A stretch of DNA of 64,000 bases. Origin: Inonotus obliquus. Taxonomy: Eukaryota; Basidiomycota; Agaricomycetes; Hymenochaetales; Hymenochaetaceae. Positions 31,013-43,849 of the stretch are shown here, in pieces. Below the pieces are notes generated by a model. That model was not told the origin of the DNA. It saw nothing but the letters and a program-made list of their open reading frames with translations, and made no database searches. The stretch lies in the NCBI GenBank assembly GCA_032164295.1, contig JAJHTX010000012.1, positions 1,116,001 to 1,180,000 of the forward strand. The letters run 5' to 3'. Position 1 is the first letter of the stretch, and every line of letters begins with the position of its first letter. Both the position numbers and the translations under genes were made by a program.

Positions 31013-33906
31013 TCATCGATTCAGCAACTTCAAAGCTAGCGCCTCTTCGTCCGCCAATGAGGTACCAACACCATCATCAACAATGCTCGAATCTGACTTG
31101 CGAGACTTATTCAAAGCAGACTGTCTCCTATCGTTCTTAAGTCTCTTAGTTCGAGTTGCCACGTCGCTCTCTTCATCGCCACCCGAAGAGATGAAGCCGA
31201 AGTCCGGAGGCTCGTACCCTTCGTCGATAACGGGATGGATTTGGATGCCTGTAGCACCTGGACCATTACGCTCCTAGTAAAAAAACAGATTATAGCAAAG
31301 ATCGATCTCTATGACAAAACAACGTACCTCCCAATCCCTCTCCTTCCTCTTCCGTTTCTTCTCTTTCCTCTTCTCCTTCGCAGCAGCTTTATCTTTTACA
31401 TCCGCCTCCCTAAGTCTCACTCTCTCATCCTCCGCAAATTCCATCGCAGCTTCCATAACACTCTTATTTTTAAATTCTTCTTCGACATCGCGCATCTCGT
31501 ATACGCTGTGTGGGTTTCCGTCGTCGTCGAAGAGGAGCTTTTCGCCTTGGGGTTTGTATTTGAGCATGGCTTTTTTGGATTGACCGATCTTGAGTTTGCG
31601 TTTGGAGAGGGAGTTGGAGGTGGGGGTGGAGTTAAAGTTGGGGTTGGAGTTGGAGTTGGAGTTGGAAAGTGAGAGTGAGGTGGAGGGGAGGTCGGAGGGA
31701 AGGTCGTGATCTGCGCGTTTGAGAGTGATAAAGTCGTCCCCTTCGTTGTCGTTCTCGTGAGAGATGAGCTTTGTGTAATGCGACGAGAGGATATTTTGAT
31801 TTTTTCGCTCGAACATACGGTCGTATTTTGTACGCACGCCGCCCTGATTGGTCGCATGTCAGCGAAATGAATAAATCCTGTAAAACCAAAGGAAACGAAC
31901 CTTCTTCGTCCGAGGTTCATCTACTTCTGCCTGAACCGGTACTCGCTGAGCCTGGTCTAGCCGTTCATCACCAGAATCCTCTTCGGATGATTCGTTTCTG
32001 CTAGCGCTATCATCGGACTGTTCATTCTCCGTCACTACTTGCGCAACCTGTTTTACCTCCTTCTCGACGTACGCCGCGTTTTTCCTCTTCTTCACAGCAT
32101 CTTTACTCAACAACTTGATCTTGGGTGCTCCGGGTAACCCTAAAGATGTTGCAAAACGTTCTGCTGGAAGCTCGTCTATTTTGAATATCGACTTGTCCCT
32201 GTGGAGGAAGACTGAACGCATGTATGATACGAATGCCTGAAACACATCCTCGTGAGTCCCAATCATGTCGTGAAGGCGATGAGGGAATACGTACCCTTTG
32301 ACCAAGATACTTGATTTCAGGGTCCTGGAACGCCAAGTTCTGCAAATGTTGTTCGATACTCTGAGTTTTACTCTGCTTAATCTTGATCTTCTCGACCTTG
32401 ATGTCCTTATTCTGCAGAGCAGCGAGCATACCCTCTTCCTCACTTGGGCAAAGTAGCAACAGCCCCTTTCCTCCACTCTCATACCGAGCTGTGCGTCCTA
32501 CACGATGGATATACGTCTCTGCATCCTCGGGAGCGTCGACTTGGAGAACCCAGTCGACAGATGGGAAGTCAAGTCCTCGAGCAGCAAGGTCTGTGGAGAA
32601 AAGTATAGCGTGCTTTGTAGAAGTGAACTTTGCGCATGTCCCGAGTCGAGTTGCTTGTTTTTGCTTGCCGTGGAGATGCATCAACGAAGTTCCAGGTCGA
32701 AGTCTGCAAAACGTCTCAAAGACAAAGCGGACCTGGACGCACTGATTGTCAGTTGATTAATGAATGACGTGATGTCAACACGAACCTGTTTTCCGCTTGA
32801 GAAGAAGACAAGTATTTTGCTTTGTAGATGGCTCTTGATGAAGCTCCAGAGGATGTTGAGTTTTTCGTCGAGTTCGCAGACAACATAGTGCTGCTCTAGT
32901 GATTTTGGAGTCGCCGTCTGGGAGCCATCTTCCTTCACTCCGACATATACGGGGTCCTTTAGACAAAGTCGCGCAAGATCCTTCACAGAGTCGGTCTGCG
33001 TGGCAGAAAAAAGCAGAGTTTGACGAGAACGTGGAAGATGGGCGAGGAGGGCGTTGACTGTCCTGGCAAAGTTCATGTCAAGAAGACGATCAGCTTCGTC
33101 AAGAACTATCAAAATCAAAATGCAAGTTCAATACCAATCGAGATTTCATTAGAATAAGAAGTGATTACCAAGTATTTGAAGATTATCACTATCAAAGCCG
33201 AAAGCTTGATCCATATGTTGTAGTAGCCTCCCAGGTGTTGCTACGAGAATGTTCATGCGATTCAGCCGTTCTCGTTCATCCTTCAAGTTTTTCCCTCCTA
33301 TCACAAGCCCAGCGGAGAACGAGTGGTACCCTCCAATAGACCGAAGTACTTCAAATATTTGGGCTGCCTAATAGACGATCATCAGGCCCAGTAAGGTCTA
33401 AAGCTCAAAAGAGAATGAAACGCACCAGTTCTCGTGTAGGCGAAATGATTAACGCTCCTAAACCATCCTGTGGACCCCACTTCTTCCGGTATAACATCTC
33501 CAGCACCGGTACCAGGAACGCAAGAGTCTTTCCGCTTCCTGTCCGTGCCGCACCAAGTACATCTTTACCCTTCAGAGATAATGGAATACTCTTTGCCTGT
33601 ATATCTGTCATCTTGACGAAGAAAGCTTTCTTCAAGCCTTTCTTCGTGTTCACCGAGACCGGAAGATCAACGAAGTGTGTCAAATCTGAAGGGGCTTCCT
33701 GAGAGAATAGTGAGATCAAACAGATGATTATGTTTTCAATCACTCACGAATTCCATGGCTTGTTTGTCTAGGGTATTTATCACCTCTGCTTCTGCAATTG
33801 CTCTAGATTTCTGCAGATTGGTTACTTTCTTCCTCGTCCCAAATTTGTTCTTGAGAAAAGCTGAAGGTCTTGAAGGGCCCGCTTCAGCATTTGCGATTTC
33901 GCCCAT
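31013..33906 (-). CDS. DBP4: DEAD-box RNA helicase Dbp4/Hca4 (DDX10 family)
   Basis: A nucleolar helicase that releases U14 and U3 snoRNAs from pre-rRNA during small-subunit assembly. Eight exons (33906-33748, 33698-33426, 33367-33169, 33105-32786, 32732-32295, 32236-31901, 31843-31328, 31273-31013) close in phase and give 833 residues. Helicase motifs in order: F-DLPVS and Q-motif region DIQAKSIP, motif [10 protein letters not shown], Ia PTREL, GG (IGGKNL), Ib [55 protein letters not shown]. The C-terminal extension is acidic then lysine-rich, as in Dbp4 rather than the other DEAD-box helicases. Divergent from CLN3. Confidence 0.93.
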
Positions 33907-34258
33907 GGCTAGGGCTCCGGGCGTCGCGTCGTAGAGTTCTCCTTCGGGTTATTGCCCTGTGCTGAGCTGCTGAACGAGAAATGAGTCGCCAAAAATTCTG
34001 TACAATAACCCACGTGACTGGTCGTCAACTCCGTGTCCACGGTCCACGGCGCTTCCACCGTCTGTTGCCGCTCTCAAGTCAAGTGAACCCACTCTAAGAT
34101 TCTATATGAGCTGAAGCTCGCATCGGTACCAATCTTACAGGCTTATTCACCGCTATAGATATACGTAGTATTTGCTACGTTGTATGGTTCTTTCACCCAT
34201 CTACCGCTCTGCTACCACACGACCTGAATCAATTCAGCTTCGAAGTATACCAGCTGGC
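33907..34258. promoter_or_regulatory. divergent promoter region, DBP4 / CLN3
   Basis: A 352-bp gap between opposite-facing start codons. It also contains an in-frame upstream ATG for CLN3 at 34184, which would add 25 residues. Confidence 0.5.
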
Positions 34259-36402
34259 ATGGCTTCTGGCGAAGAAATCGTGTCGGAGGAGGCACGTTTA
34301 GTCGAAGAAGAAGAACAAAGCCCAGCACCGGATAAAGGTATTAGATCCGTTTCTTTGGGATTAACTTCACTTTGACGTAATCCTTCATCAGATACACGGA
34401 GACTACTATTCAGACTCGGTCTCTCCTTCTTTCTTTTTGGCCTCATAAACAACGGTCAGCATCCCTGCCGAAATATCACAAATCTGCATTCTAATACCTT
34501 GCGCAGTGCTGTATGTTATCATTCTATCAGCAGCTCTTGACCTTGTCCCACCCTCGACTCCGAAGGGTATCATCGCGTTTTGTAACATTGCTCCAGCACT
34601 CATAGCAAAGGTCGGCTGGCCTTACTTATTGAAAGGAAGGATACGATATGTAAGACGTTTAATAGGATGCTGGTTCTTAAGCACGCTCGGAATGATTGTA
34701 CGTCGTCCGAATACCTCGTTGAATTGATTGGCGCTGAAGAGTCTCATCAGGTTGTTGCTGCGTTCGACACTCTTGAGATGAGGCTATTGGGAATTTGCGT
34801 CGCTTCATTCTCATCAGGTACACCTTTCAGTGCGCGAAGATACCAGAGTCTAACGAGATATCTATTCTGCGTAGGCCTTGGTGAATTGACATTCTTACAA
34901 CTTTCAACAAAGTACCATCCCCAATCTGTCGGTGGAAGAAGTATTGGGTAGGCCAACCTTAGATCCGTGATTATCTCTTAGTATTTATCTTCCATGATTA
35001 GATACTTTGCCTCGGGCACCGGTGCTGCTGGGCTTGTTGGTGCATTCATTTGGTGGGAAATGCGAAACTTGGGTGTCCGGAGAGGTGTAGGGATCTCATC
35101 GGTAGTGTCGATATTCTAACTTTGCTGAGCTCGATATTCTGACATGTGATTCGTAGCTCTTCCCTCTTGTAACACCGCTGGCCTATTTCTTCGTTTGTCC
35201 TCGTCCGAGGGACTTTGACCATCTTACGATACCTGTCGCTGAGCCCATAGCGAGTCTTGCGTCGGAATATACTCCTCTACCGACAACAGACGACGCTGCA
35301 TCAGTTAGTGATACTGAGATCCGAGAATTTCGGAGAAGAGTTCCCCCAGGCAAAGTCCAACTCGTTGCGCTCTCTGCACAAGATAAATGGAATCTCGTCA
35401 AACCTTTACTTCTGAAATACATGCTCCCTTTATGTAAGTGGCCTCGATTGGTCTTAGTTGACCGGTAACGGAAACCTCTGATATTGTTCTCATTTAGTCT
35501 GCGTATATCTTGTAAGTACCGAGTCCACCTATTCCAACATGGTACACTGGTGTTGATCAGGACGTTCTTTCAGTTCGAGTATACCATCAATCAGGTACGC
35601 CTAGGTTTCTTTGTACTCGTGGAACATTGAGTAACGCTTCTACAAAAGGGCATCGCACCGACGCTTATATACCCAGTTCCCGCACCAGAAGAACACCCAG
35701 TCATGAGCCTCGTAATCCACTCAATCCGGGATTACTATCCGCTATGGCAGGTGCGTAATCTGACTACCGCACATCGAGAGACCGATATCGATATTATGCT
35801 AACTCGTTCTTGTATCTCCTTCCTTCAGCTGGTGTATCAAACAACAGTCTTCCTATCACGTTCCTCCATTTCTTTCGGACTTCCACCTCTACCATCGCGA
35901 CTCCTTCCTCTTCCAGCAATAGTCCAATTCGCGATTCTCGTCGTATTAGCACTTGAATCCGGAGTTGGATTGATACCGGATAGTGCTGAAGGAGTAGCAT
36001 TCGGTTTGATATTCTTCTTGATTAGTGTTGAAGGTATATGTGGTGGTCTAGCTTAGTAAGTCACTTCACTTCACTTCAATTCTCCACTCCTCCCTCTCCT
36101 ATGCAATAGTTGAACCAACGCTTAATGTACGCCCACTTTCACTAAGCGTAAACGTCTTCTTCCGAGTAAACCAAGACCACCGACATCCTCATTCTGAGAC
36201 TTCATCCGGCGGTGACGATGACGAGACAGATTTACTACTCAGCAGGGAACGAGCGAAACAAGAACGTGAATTTCAGATTGGCTCGATTGGGTTTGCGGAT
36301 TCGTCTGGGATTTTACTTGCGTCTGTTGTTGCGATGCCGATGGAGATTGGGTTGTGTAGAGCGCAGATTTCGAGAGGGAAGTTGTTGTGTTCGCAATTAT
36401 GA
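34259..36402 (+). CDS. BTN1: battenin, CLN3/Btn1 vacuolar membrane protein
   Basis: A multi-pass protein of the vacuole/lysosome membrane involved in vacuolar pH and amino-acid balance. Twelve exons (34259-34337, 34392-34454, 34507-34697, 34751-34817, 34875-34947, 35002-35101, 35157-35433, 35498-35511, 35574-35594, 35649-35750, 35829-36055, 36147-36402) give 489 residues, with phases closing throughout. Family marks: RLGLSFFLFGLINN then VLYVIILSAALDLV, ASFSSGLGELTFLQLSTKY, FASGTGAAGLVGAFIWW, VYLFEYTINQGIAPTL, RDYYPLWQLVYQTTVFLSRS and VAMPMEIGLCR. Exons 8 and 9 are only 14 and 21 nt. The acidic N-terminus fits the cytosolic tail of the family. Confidence 0.93.
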
Positions 36403-36764
36403 AGAAGAGGATTGGTTATCTGATTCGTATATTTGTGGTGTTTCTTTAGTGACTATTCTACATCGTACTAATATATAGGTTGTTGTATTGACTCGTCTAT
36501 TTCCACCCTCTCAGAACGACGTGTATAAGAGAAAGAAATGATTTAGTTATCGATCTCGATGAAGCTAATGACTTCAAATCACCCTCACCACGACCACCAT
36601 ACAAAAAGGTAGCAGAACATCCATATATGCATACTAGAAAGCCAAAGTAACCTAAACAATATTAATATTCTAAAGCGACATCTCTATACTATACTATATC
36701 TATATCTATTCATTATCATTTGAGATGCTTGACGAGCAAAGAGCGGAGTTCCGTGGCAAGTACT
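36403..36764. other. convergent 3' intergenic region
   Basis: Between the stops of CLN3 and the MFS gene; AT-rich, with TATCTATA-like runs around 36685-36720. Nothing else is seen. Confidence 0.6.
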
Positions 36765-38894
36765 CTACACTGCCTCTTTTCCCTCCGCGCCTTTCTCATT
36801 TGCTGGTTGAGGAGAAGCATGTTTAGAACGTTTACGTATCGCTGAACCATATCTAACAACATGACCAGACAGATAAAAAGAGGAACGGCTCATCAATAAA
36901 CCAACATTCCCAATTTTAAAATAAGAGTCCTTTACTCACCGCTTCAGGATAAAAGGAACAGGAATCATAAGAGTCGCGACACAGCCGAGGACTGTTGACG
37001 CCCACCGTGGGTTCAACGCGTCGTACATGTGTGTTGCGAAAAGAGGGAACGTCGCGCCGAAAGTACTCCGTACGATAGTATTAGATGCAAGTGCGGATGC
37101 GGCGATGAAGAGGTATGTATCGATGATGTAGCATAGTAATGATAGCTGATAATTGCAATGTTGTAAGTTATTATATAGAGATTCAGATCGGTATTTATGT
37201 ATGAACTCACGAAGATAAACACTGAAGAACAGCCCATGGCCAGACCGGATAACATTGGTGCCCAATATGAAATCGAAGGATAAGAAGTCCACGCAAACCA
37301 AAAGAACCCGATGGCGAATACCGGCGCACCAATGAGCGCTACTTCAAGACGTGCTTCTGGAGGTACCGGATCCGGTTTGTAACGTTCAATCTCACGCTCA
37401 TACCGAGGATTGAACAAGACAACGTATGACAACACAGCCAATAGGCAACCGACGAAGAAAGGGAGGAACATAAGTCCAGTTGTTCCACTAGACAACCCAT
37501 GACCTAACCGAAAGACGACTGGATATGCCTCAAAAAGCAGATAAACGCAGCCGTATAGGAACTATAACCGGAATTCAGATGATGAGGACAGAGTTATTAT
37601 ACGAGGACATCTTACACTGGTGTAGATTGTGATTGCCAGAAGGATTGGCTCTCGGATTAGGACTTTGAAAGGCCGAGCAATTGTCTCTTCAAGATACTTT
37701 AGCCAACTTTTCTTCGGTTGTCTCTCTATCGGCGCGTAGTACTTCTCGTCTCCCGTGCTCTTTCTCAGTGCCTTCGCTTTCGAAGCCATTATGACGGGCC
37801 TATGATATTCCATCAGTATTGACGTTATCCCGGAATGGGTAGGCAACCTACGCATATGTTTCTGGAAGAATCAAGATAATAACTATGGTACACACTCCAG
37901 CGAATATCGCTAGCACCCAGAACAACCAGCGCCATGAAACGCCAGCTGTATTTATATATCCTCCGACCATAGGTCCGAGTGCCGGACCAGCGAAAGGCGC
38001 CACTGCGAATATTGCAACAGCCTTGCCACGGGTGGCTGGGTCCCAACTGAAACAAAGAGTGAGCTACTAGTATCTTGGGATGAGCATCATGCCGGACTTA
38101 CATATCTGATACCAAAGCACTATCGATTGGATTCCGGTTGGTGACAACATCAAGCTTCGCTTTTCATAATCACTCACCCACTATTCGTCAATGGTGCAGC
38201 CGCAAATATTCCGCTCAGGAGACGGAATATCAATATAGATGCAGCGTTGTGGGCAAGTGCACCGCCGACCTGGAAACCGGTATAAAATATGAAAGAAATG
38301 ATGAAAATAGGGCGGCGGCCGATCTATATTCATTCAAGTAGGCTCAATATAAACCCCGAGGAAAAAAATGACAATGCCCAAGTACCTGCTCAGATAGTGG
38401 GCCCCAGAAAATTGGACCAACACAGTACCCAGCGACAAACAAGGAGATTGTCAGAGTCGCGACATCTCTCGACATATGGTATTGTATAATGAACTGCTCG
38501 ACAACACCAGACGGTGCGGAGGATGCAAATGACCTGTTCACAAAATGCGGCCATCATGTGTTGGTGACCAAGGCGCTTTGGAGACAATCGAGCATCAACA
38601 TACGGATTGAATAGGATGACACCGGAGAGGATCGTCAAGAACCACCTGTATGGCCGTGACCAATTCTGGCGACGGGGTCATTGTCAAGAGTGTCTTGGAC
38701 GCAGCAGATGATGTCGGGCTCACCTTGGGATCAAGAGGGTCACCTGGCTCGAACTCGACGAGGTGCTTGTCTTTCTCCTGTTCCTCCCGGCCGGGGAAAA
38801 GTCGATGATGAAACTCCTCGTTGACGTTGTCCCCATCGTTTTTGTCACCAATGATAGTTGCGGTAGCGCTACCTGGGGTGTCTCTATCAGACAT
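36765..38894 (-). CDS. MFS drug/polyamine:H+ antiporter, DHA1 family
   Basis: Ten exons (38894-38724, 38665-38604, 38533-38386, 38323-38178, 38119-38102, 38046-37852, 37799-37616, 37561-37211, 37145-36940, 36852-36765) close in phase and give 522 residues with about 12 hydrophobic segments. The pattern is that of Tpo1/Flr1-like DHA1 exporters: DPLDPKNWSRPYRW before helix 1, FASSAPSGVVEQF, GYCVGPIFWGPLSEQ, IGRRPIF, ALVSDIWDPATRGKAVAIFA, GPALGPMVGGYI, LPETYAPVIMASKAKALRK in the central loop and FNPRYEREIERY. The N-terminal tail is acidic. The substrate cannot be told from sequence. Exon 5 is only 18 nt. It is presumably placed in the plasma membrane. Confidence 0.88.
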
Positions 38895-41026
38895 AGCGGA
38901 TGAATAATCTGAGGAAAACTAACTGCTCTCTGTCGCAGTAATATATAATGATAGCTGACTGAGTGTATCTGACGAGAGTCTGAAAACACGATGAGGCCAC
39001 AATGTCCGGTTCCGAGCAGAATCGACACCGGAATATGAATGGAATAACCGGTGATTCGAATAAATCCACCAGCTCTGTGAAAGAAATGGTGGTCGATATC
39101 TTATCGGGCCAAACAAGGACAAGCCGCGAATCTTTTTTCGGTAAGCTCAAAATCACATGAAACGTCCCCGAAATTATGAAACTCGCCTATCTGTGACTCC
39201 TCGTTTGTGTCGGCCTGGGCACTGTGATGCCGGGGAATATGATCCAAAACGTCAGGTCCCATCAATGTGATTAATCATGCAGGACGAGACTAATTTACTC
39301 GCGAGCCTCGCACGGTGCCTCCTGTCTGAAAAACAAGATAGAGACCTTCAGCAAAGCAACCCGAGAGTCAATAGCACCGACAGGGCGCAAGCGGCAGAGT
39401 TATCGATACTGTTTAGTTGTGAAGTTTGGTGAAACGTGTCTCAAGTCCGCGGCTTTTGTGCATCTGTCTAGAGATGATTGCAACTGTTTCGAGTCGTCGA
39501 GATGAAGAGAGGATCAATCAGTACCCTGGATTTCGCAGTGCATATAAATTACCTTTCTTCTCGACACACTCACAAAACTTCTAGAAGTTGTTATCACGGT
39601 GTGTGATTTTGTCTCCTCCTCGAGATGGGCGCGTGTATGCTGAATTCAAGGCCTCCCGTTGTGAATGGTAAACACGATCCACGGCATAGACTATCGTGAA
39701 GAAGGAATGAGATAAAATCACAAGATAGAATTCACACGCGATGACCATACTATTGCCCAAGAAACGCGCATACGCATGTCACGGATAGTGAAACTCGAAG
39801 AGGCTGTTGGGCGCTGACCAAACTCGCGGCGCTCCGACACACCGAGGTCGGCGCACACGTACCTCAGGTGTGGAATTATATTGAAGACTTTTTAGTAGTC
39901 GTACGCGGTATTTTTATCACGCGTTCGTTCATCATGAGCACTCATCGGTAGGCTCATCGGCTTCGAACGTGAAGTGACCAGAAAAAATCAGCTCTTGGAG
40001 CTTCGGTGAGCTCAGATATCGACATGGGAGCATTTCGGAAGCTCGTAGATTAGAAGAGTACCATCCCAGAATAGTACAACAGGCGAGGTATGCCGCCCGG
40101 AAGGAAGCCGCATTCAGGAGCAACTCGTTGGTGCCATGGCCACCAAAGCAAAGGTGTCCGTATACGTCAGTCAAGTCCGAGATGGCTTCAGTGCTTCACT
40201 TGCACCATGTGCTTTCAAAATGGCCCGAAGTTCACCATCAAAAGCCGACAAGTTGAGAGCAGAGTCCACGATCTGCTTCTGCATCGAGCACTATTCGAAC
40301 CTTCAAGCAGAATGTGAGTAACAGGTGGGTTAATACAGGCACACGACACACCAGATATAGCTAACCAAAACGTCTGCAGTCTTTACGGGGGGATGTACTG
40401 CACCGTGATTCATATGAGGTAGACGTAGTGTAAGATGATGCGCTCCGACTGTATCATAAGCGAGGCGAACAACTACGGAGACAGAGCAGGGCGGATATAG
40501 CTATCGAGCACTATGATCATTTTGAAGCTTCCACAGCGGGTGGTGTCCACTGTCCACTGTCCCAGGAGGCAAACAAACTTTCATCGCTTATCCGTAGTCG
40601 GACACATCGCAGGTCTCGGTAGCTGCGGGAGGCCAGATTAGTCTGCACAATAGCTGAACTCGGGCAAGTCAAAGCAAAGATTACCACTTAGAATAAGATC
40701 GTGAGTTGGAGAGTGCCGCGTGCTGACTAAACTTCGAATTTGAAACTCAGCACTTCTTTCGTACGTTTCATCTTCTACGTACGAGCTTTAACCGATTCGA
40801 TTCGGATTGTGGACGATGAATGTAACGCACTGTCGAGGGTATACTACCCGCAACCGGTCGCAGTACGTGCAAATGGTCAAACGAAGGGCTATACATATTC
40901 ACAAACTCCAGAGAATAATTTACAATACATATTGTGTGTGAATGCATCTCTTACAAACAAAATATCCCAACTGCGCCCAAGCAAGACTATTCAACGTATC
41001 AAGTCTCTACCTCCATCCCTTCATTA
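38895..41026. other. 2.1-kb gene-free region
   Basis: Promoter side of the MFS gene and 3' side of ZRG17. Short open frames around 39932-40321 on both strands show no family I recognise and no clear splice structure. No repeats of note. Confidence 0.45.
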
Positions 41027-43583
41027 TTACCCCTTTACAATTCCAATAGTAATATCAGCTCCTTCCTCCCTATCCCCTCCTTTCTCCTTCACACCACTAC
41101 CCAACCCAAGACCCAAAGCAACTCGACACCGATCATGTGCCCAACGCGTCAATGCTAACAGCTCGCTGTCATCTGTGTCCCGGCGGACGTGTAATTCAAG
41201 GGTCACTACTAATGCGTCGAGTGGGGAGGAGTCGGTAAAGTATGTTGACGATGAAGATGATTTGGATGATGATTTGGGTGAGAAGCTAAAGGAGAAAGAG
41301 GAAGGAGGGGGAGGAAGAGTTGTTGTTGAAGGTGTGAGTTGCCACATATGTGGAGGTGGGAGATGTAAGACGAGTGGATGTCGTTCAATCTATTAAGCAT
41401 TACATAGTTAGGTTGCTAGCAGTAAATAAAGAGAGGAAAGGTAGCACTAGGTACTCACCTCGCGCATAACCCGCAAGAATGCTTCCATACGTGCACCTGG
41501 TAAACCCCGAGGGGGTGCTGTCTGGAGGAGCACGGTGCCCTGAACTTCCGCAGCTGGGTAAGCAATCTTGAAAGTCAGAAGTGCCTCGAACAAGGCCAGG
41601 AGTAAATCGTAGCTCTCTTGTTGAGGTCTAACGTGATTAAAAGGAAGATGGCAGGTTCCTCAGTGCAGTCCTGGGCCATTAGAAAGTAGTAGACATACGC
41701 GGGTAAAAGCAAAGCACCGATAACCAGGGCAGCCGAGAAAATGAGTGGTGCAACAGTGAACGGATTAGCGAGAATGACCGCAGTGGGTGTTGAAGAATTA
41801 AAGGAAGAATATCCGAAGTTTCTTGATCGGTTGAAAATGCGTGAGAAGGATGGTAACTTATGACCACTAGCTGTTGGTGAGAAAGGGGGGAGTGTCAGTA
41901 TAGTGGGTACAAGCAAAATAATGGAGGGCCAACTGGTTATGAGTCTACGATGGTTATCGTAGAACAAACAAGTGCTGATAAGGGAAACAATGGTGAATAG
42001 AATCAGAAAGACCGGGAGGCGCATGCTGTTGGTATATGGTCAGTATCAGTGGCCTTGCGCAATATTCAAACTCACCCCTCCGTATCAATATCTTCATCTC
42101 TTGGATGATGATGGTGCCCATCTCCCGCGGCGAGTAAAAGGTGCTCGACAGCTTCTTTACTCACGTAAACAGAGGAGAAAATCAAGTAGATGGACTGAGC
42201 AAATAGAAAGAGTGTCTCGACTCGTCCATTCCTGCAACACGAGACGACTCAGAACGTTTTTCTACCGGGATAAAAAAGGCAAACATACCCATATGGCCTC
42301 CGTGTTTTCGACTGCATCGATTCCGAAGATAGATAAGTAGGCAACACATGACGCAAAGCAACGCCAAACGAATCAAAGACGACCCAATACCCGAGCCCTG
42401 TGCATGCCAGAGAACCAATCTGTTGTCCGGATACCCATAGAGCAGCCCCCAGCACGAACTGAACCACAGAAAGCGCAACCGTGTCCCTCAAAAGAGTGCT
42501 TGGACCTCGTGTCAACGGGTCAGGATTTGGGCTAGTCAATCCTACGGCCGTCCCGCTCTCACTTTGCGCTTGTGCAAAGGTTGATGATGATGGAGTTGCG
42601 GAACCAAAACGGGGAGATGAGGGCGTCCAGATTTGTTCTGGCGATGATGACGAAGGACGTAAATTCGCCCCGGGTTCGAGAAAGGAGAAGAAGTTGTGAG
42701 ATAAAGAATGCTTATGGTGATGACCGCGTCTCTTCGCTCCTTGCATAGGAGTCGCTGAGATTGAGCCATCTGAACTGGATGTCGACGGTGTACGTTCAGG
42801 CCGTCCTCCGAATGTGAATCCTTCTCCGAGACGCCGAGGCCCTGGAGGGTCCTGCAAACGAACGCTCTTCATGTGTGGTGAGTCGTTGAGAGAGACCGTC
42901 GCCTCTTGCACTACATCTGAATCCTCCGCAATAGATGAAGTAGGCAAGGAACCCGGGCGAGGAAAAAAGACGGAAAGATTGCGCGAATGGATACGCTGAT
43001 GGTGATGTCGACGCGTAGTGCTTGGAGGAGTTGCAGGAGTACCAGGAAGCTGCGTCGAACCAACACCTTCAGGTGGTGAGCCATTCAGATTCGGAGATGT
43101 AGGTCCTGTCATGCTTATTGAACGAGAAGGGAAATGTCCCAAATGATGAAGCGGAGGGGATAACATTGGTGAAGCGAACTGAAGTGACGAGCCTGAGGAC
43201 GATAACGTTCTCCCATGCCCATGAGTCAACGATTTTCGTAACGGTGACGAAGGAAATGCGTATCCATTCGAAGGCGGCGTCTGCGCCAGTGACCCAAAGC
43301 TCGTGCGATAAGGACCTGCAGAAGCAGGCGGAGGGCGATGTTTCACATATTCATCATGAGAATCCGTTGGAAGCGAGTTCATTCGCGTCTTCAACGGAGT
43401 GCCTGACAAGTAAATCTCTGGTAAACCATTCGCCTCTCCCTTTCTCTCTGCACCATTCGGGAATGGGACCGGAGCGGACTTGTTGATTTTCTGAGGAGGG
43501 AAAGACACGGTATCTTGCCGAGTTTCTTCGAGAACCAGGTTTTCCTGCTCGACTGTTTCTTTGGAAGACTTTCTGCGATGCAT
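41027..43583 (-). CDS. ZRG17: Zrg17-like zinc transporter (cation diffusion facilitator)
   Basis: In yeasts Zrg17 pairs with Msc2 to bring zinc into the ER. Five exons (43583-42289, 42231-42076, 42025-41699, 41627-41459, 41389-41027) close in phase and give 769 residues. The first ~340 residues are S/P/H-rich and cytosolic. The transporter part has helices around VALSVVQFVLGAALWVSGQQ and GYWVVFDSFGVALRHVLPTYL. The CDF signature RRPYGNGRVETLFLFAQSIY follows, then SSVYVSKEAVEHLLLAAGDG and HHHH. The C-terminal cytosolic domain has LLLALFEALLTFKIAYPAAE, LPGARMEAFLRVMRE, IERHPLVLHL and LELHVRRDTDDSELLALTRW. The usual HxxxD zinc ligands of CDF helix 2/5 are replaced, as in Zrg17 rather than Msc2. 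Confidence 0.87.
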
Positions 43584-43849
43584 TAGCGAGAGTCAGGATA
43601 AAGGAGAGGCTGGAGTTGGACGCTGAGGTAGACGACGTTCTCGTGGCTTTCTCGTGGCTGCCAGCGAAGAGCACCGATTGCCAGAAGGTCAAGACCTGAA
43701 CTAGAGAACCGACAGACCAATGCTGGTCTCCATGCTGCCAAGTGTATAAAACTCCAATCTAGCATCACGTGCAACAAAATGATCGACGGTACATTCCCAG
43801 AAAGAAAATTACATTTTTAATTTTACGCATGCACTGCACGGTTCAACAA
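43584..43849. promoter_or_regulatory. divergent promoter region, ZRG17 / RRP14
   Basis: A 266-bp gap between opposite-facing start codons; AT-rich near 43795-43825. No specific site is claimed. Confidence 0.45.

Noticed and set aside
39932..40321. Short open frames on both strands (80 and 61 codons)
   Set aside because: No recognisable family, no splice partners that extend them, and each is antisense to the other.
40740..41396. 218-codon open frame on the plus strand with a CxxCG...C-rich end
   Set aside because: It has no in-frame ATG and is antisense to the last exon of ZRG17, whose minus-strand reading matches the family C-terminus and splices in phase.
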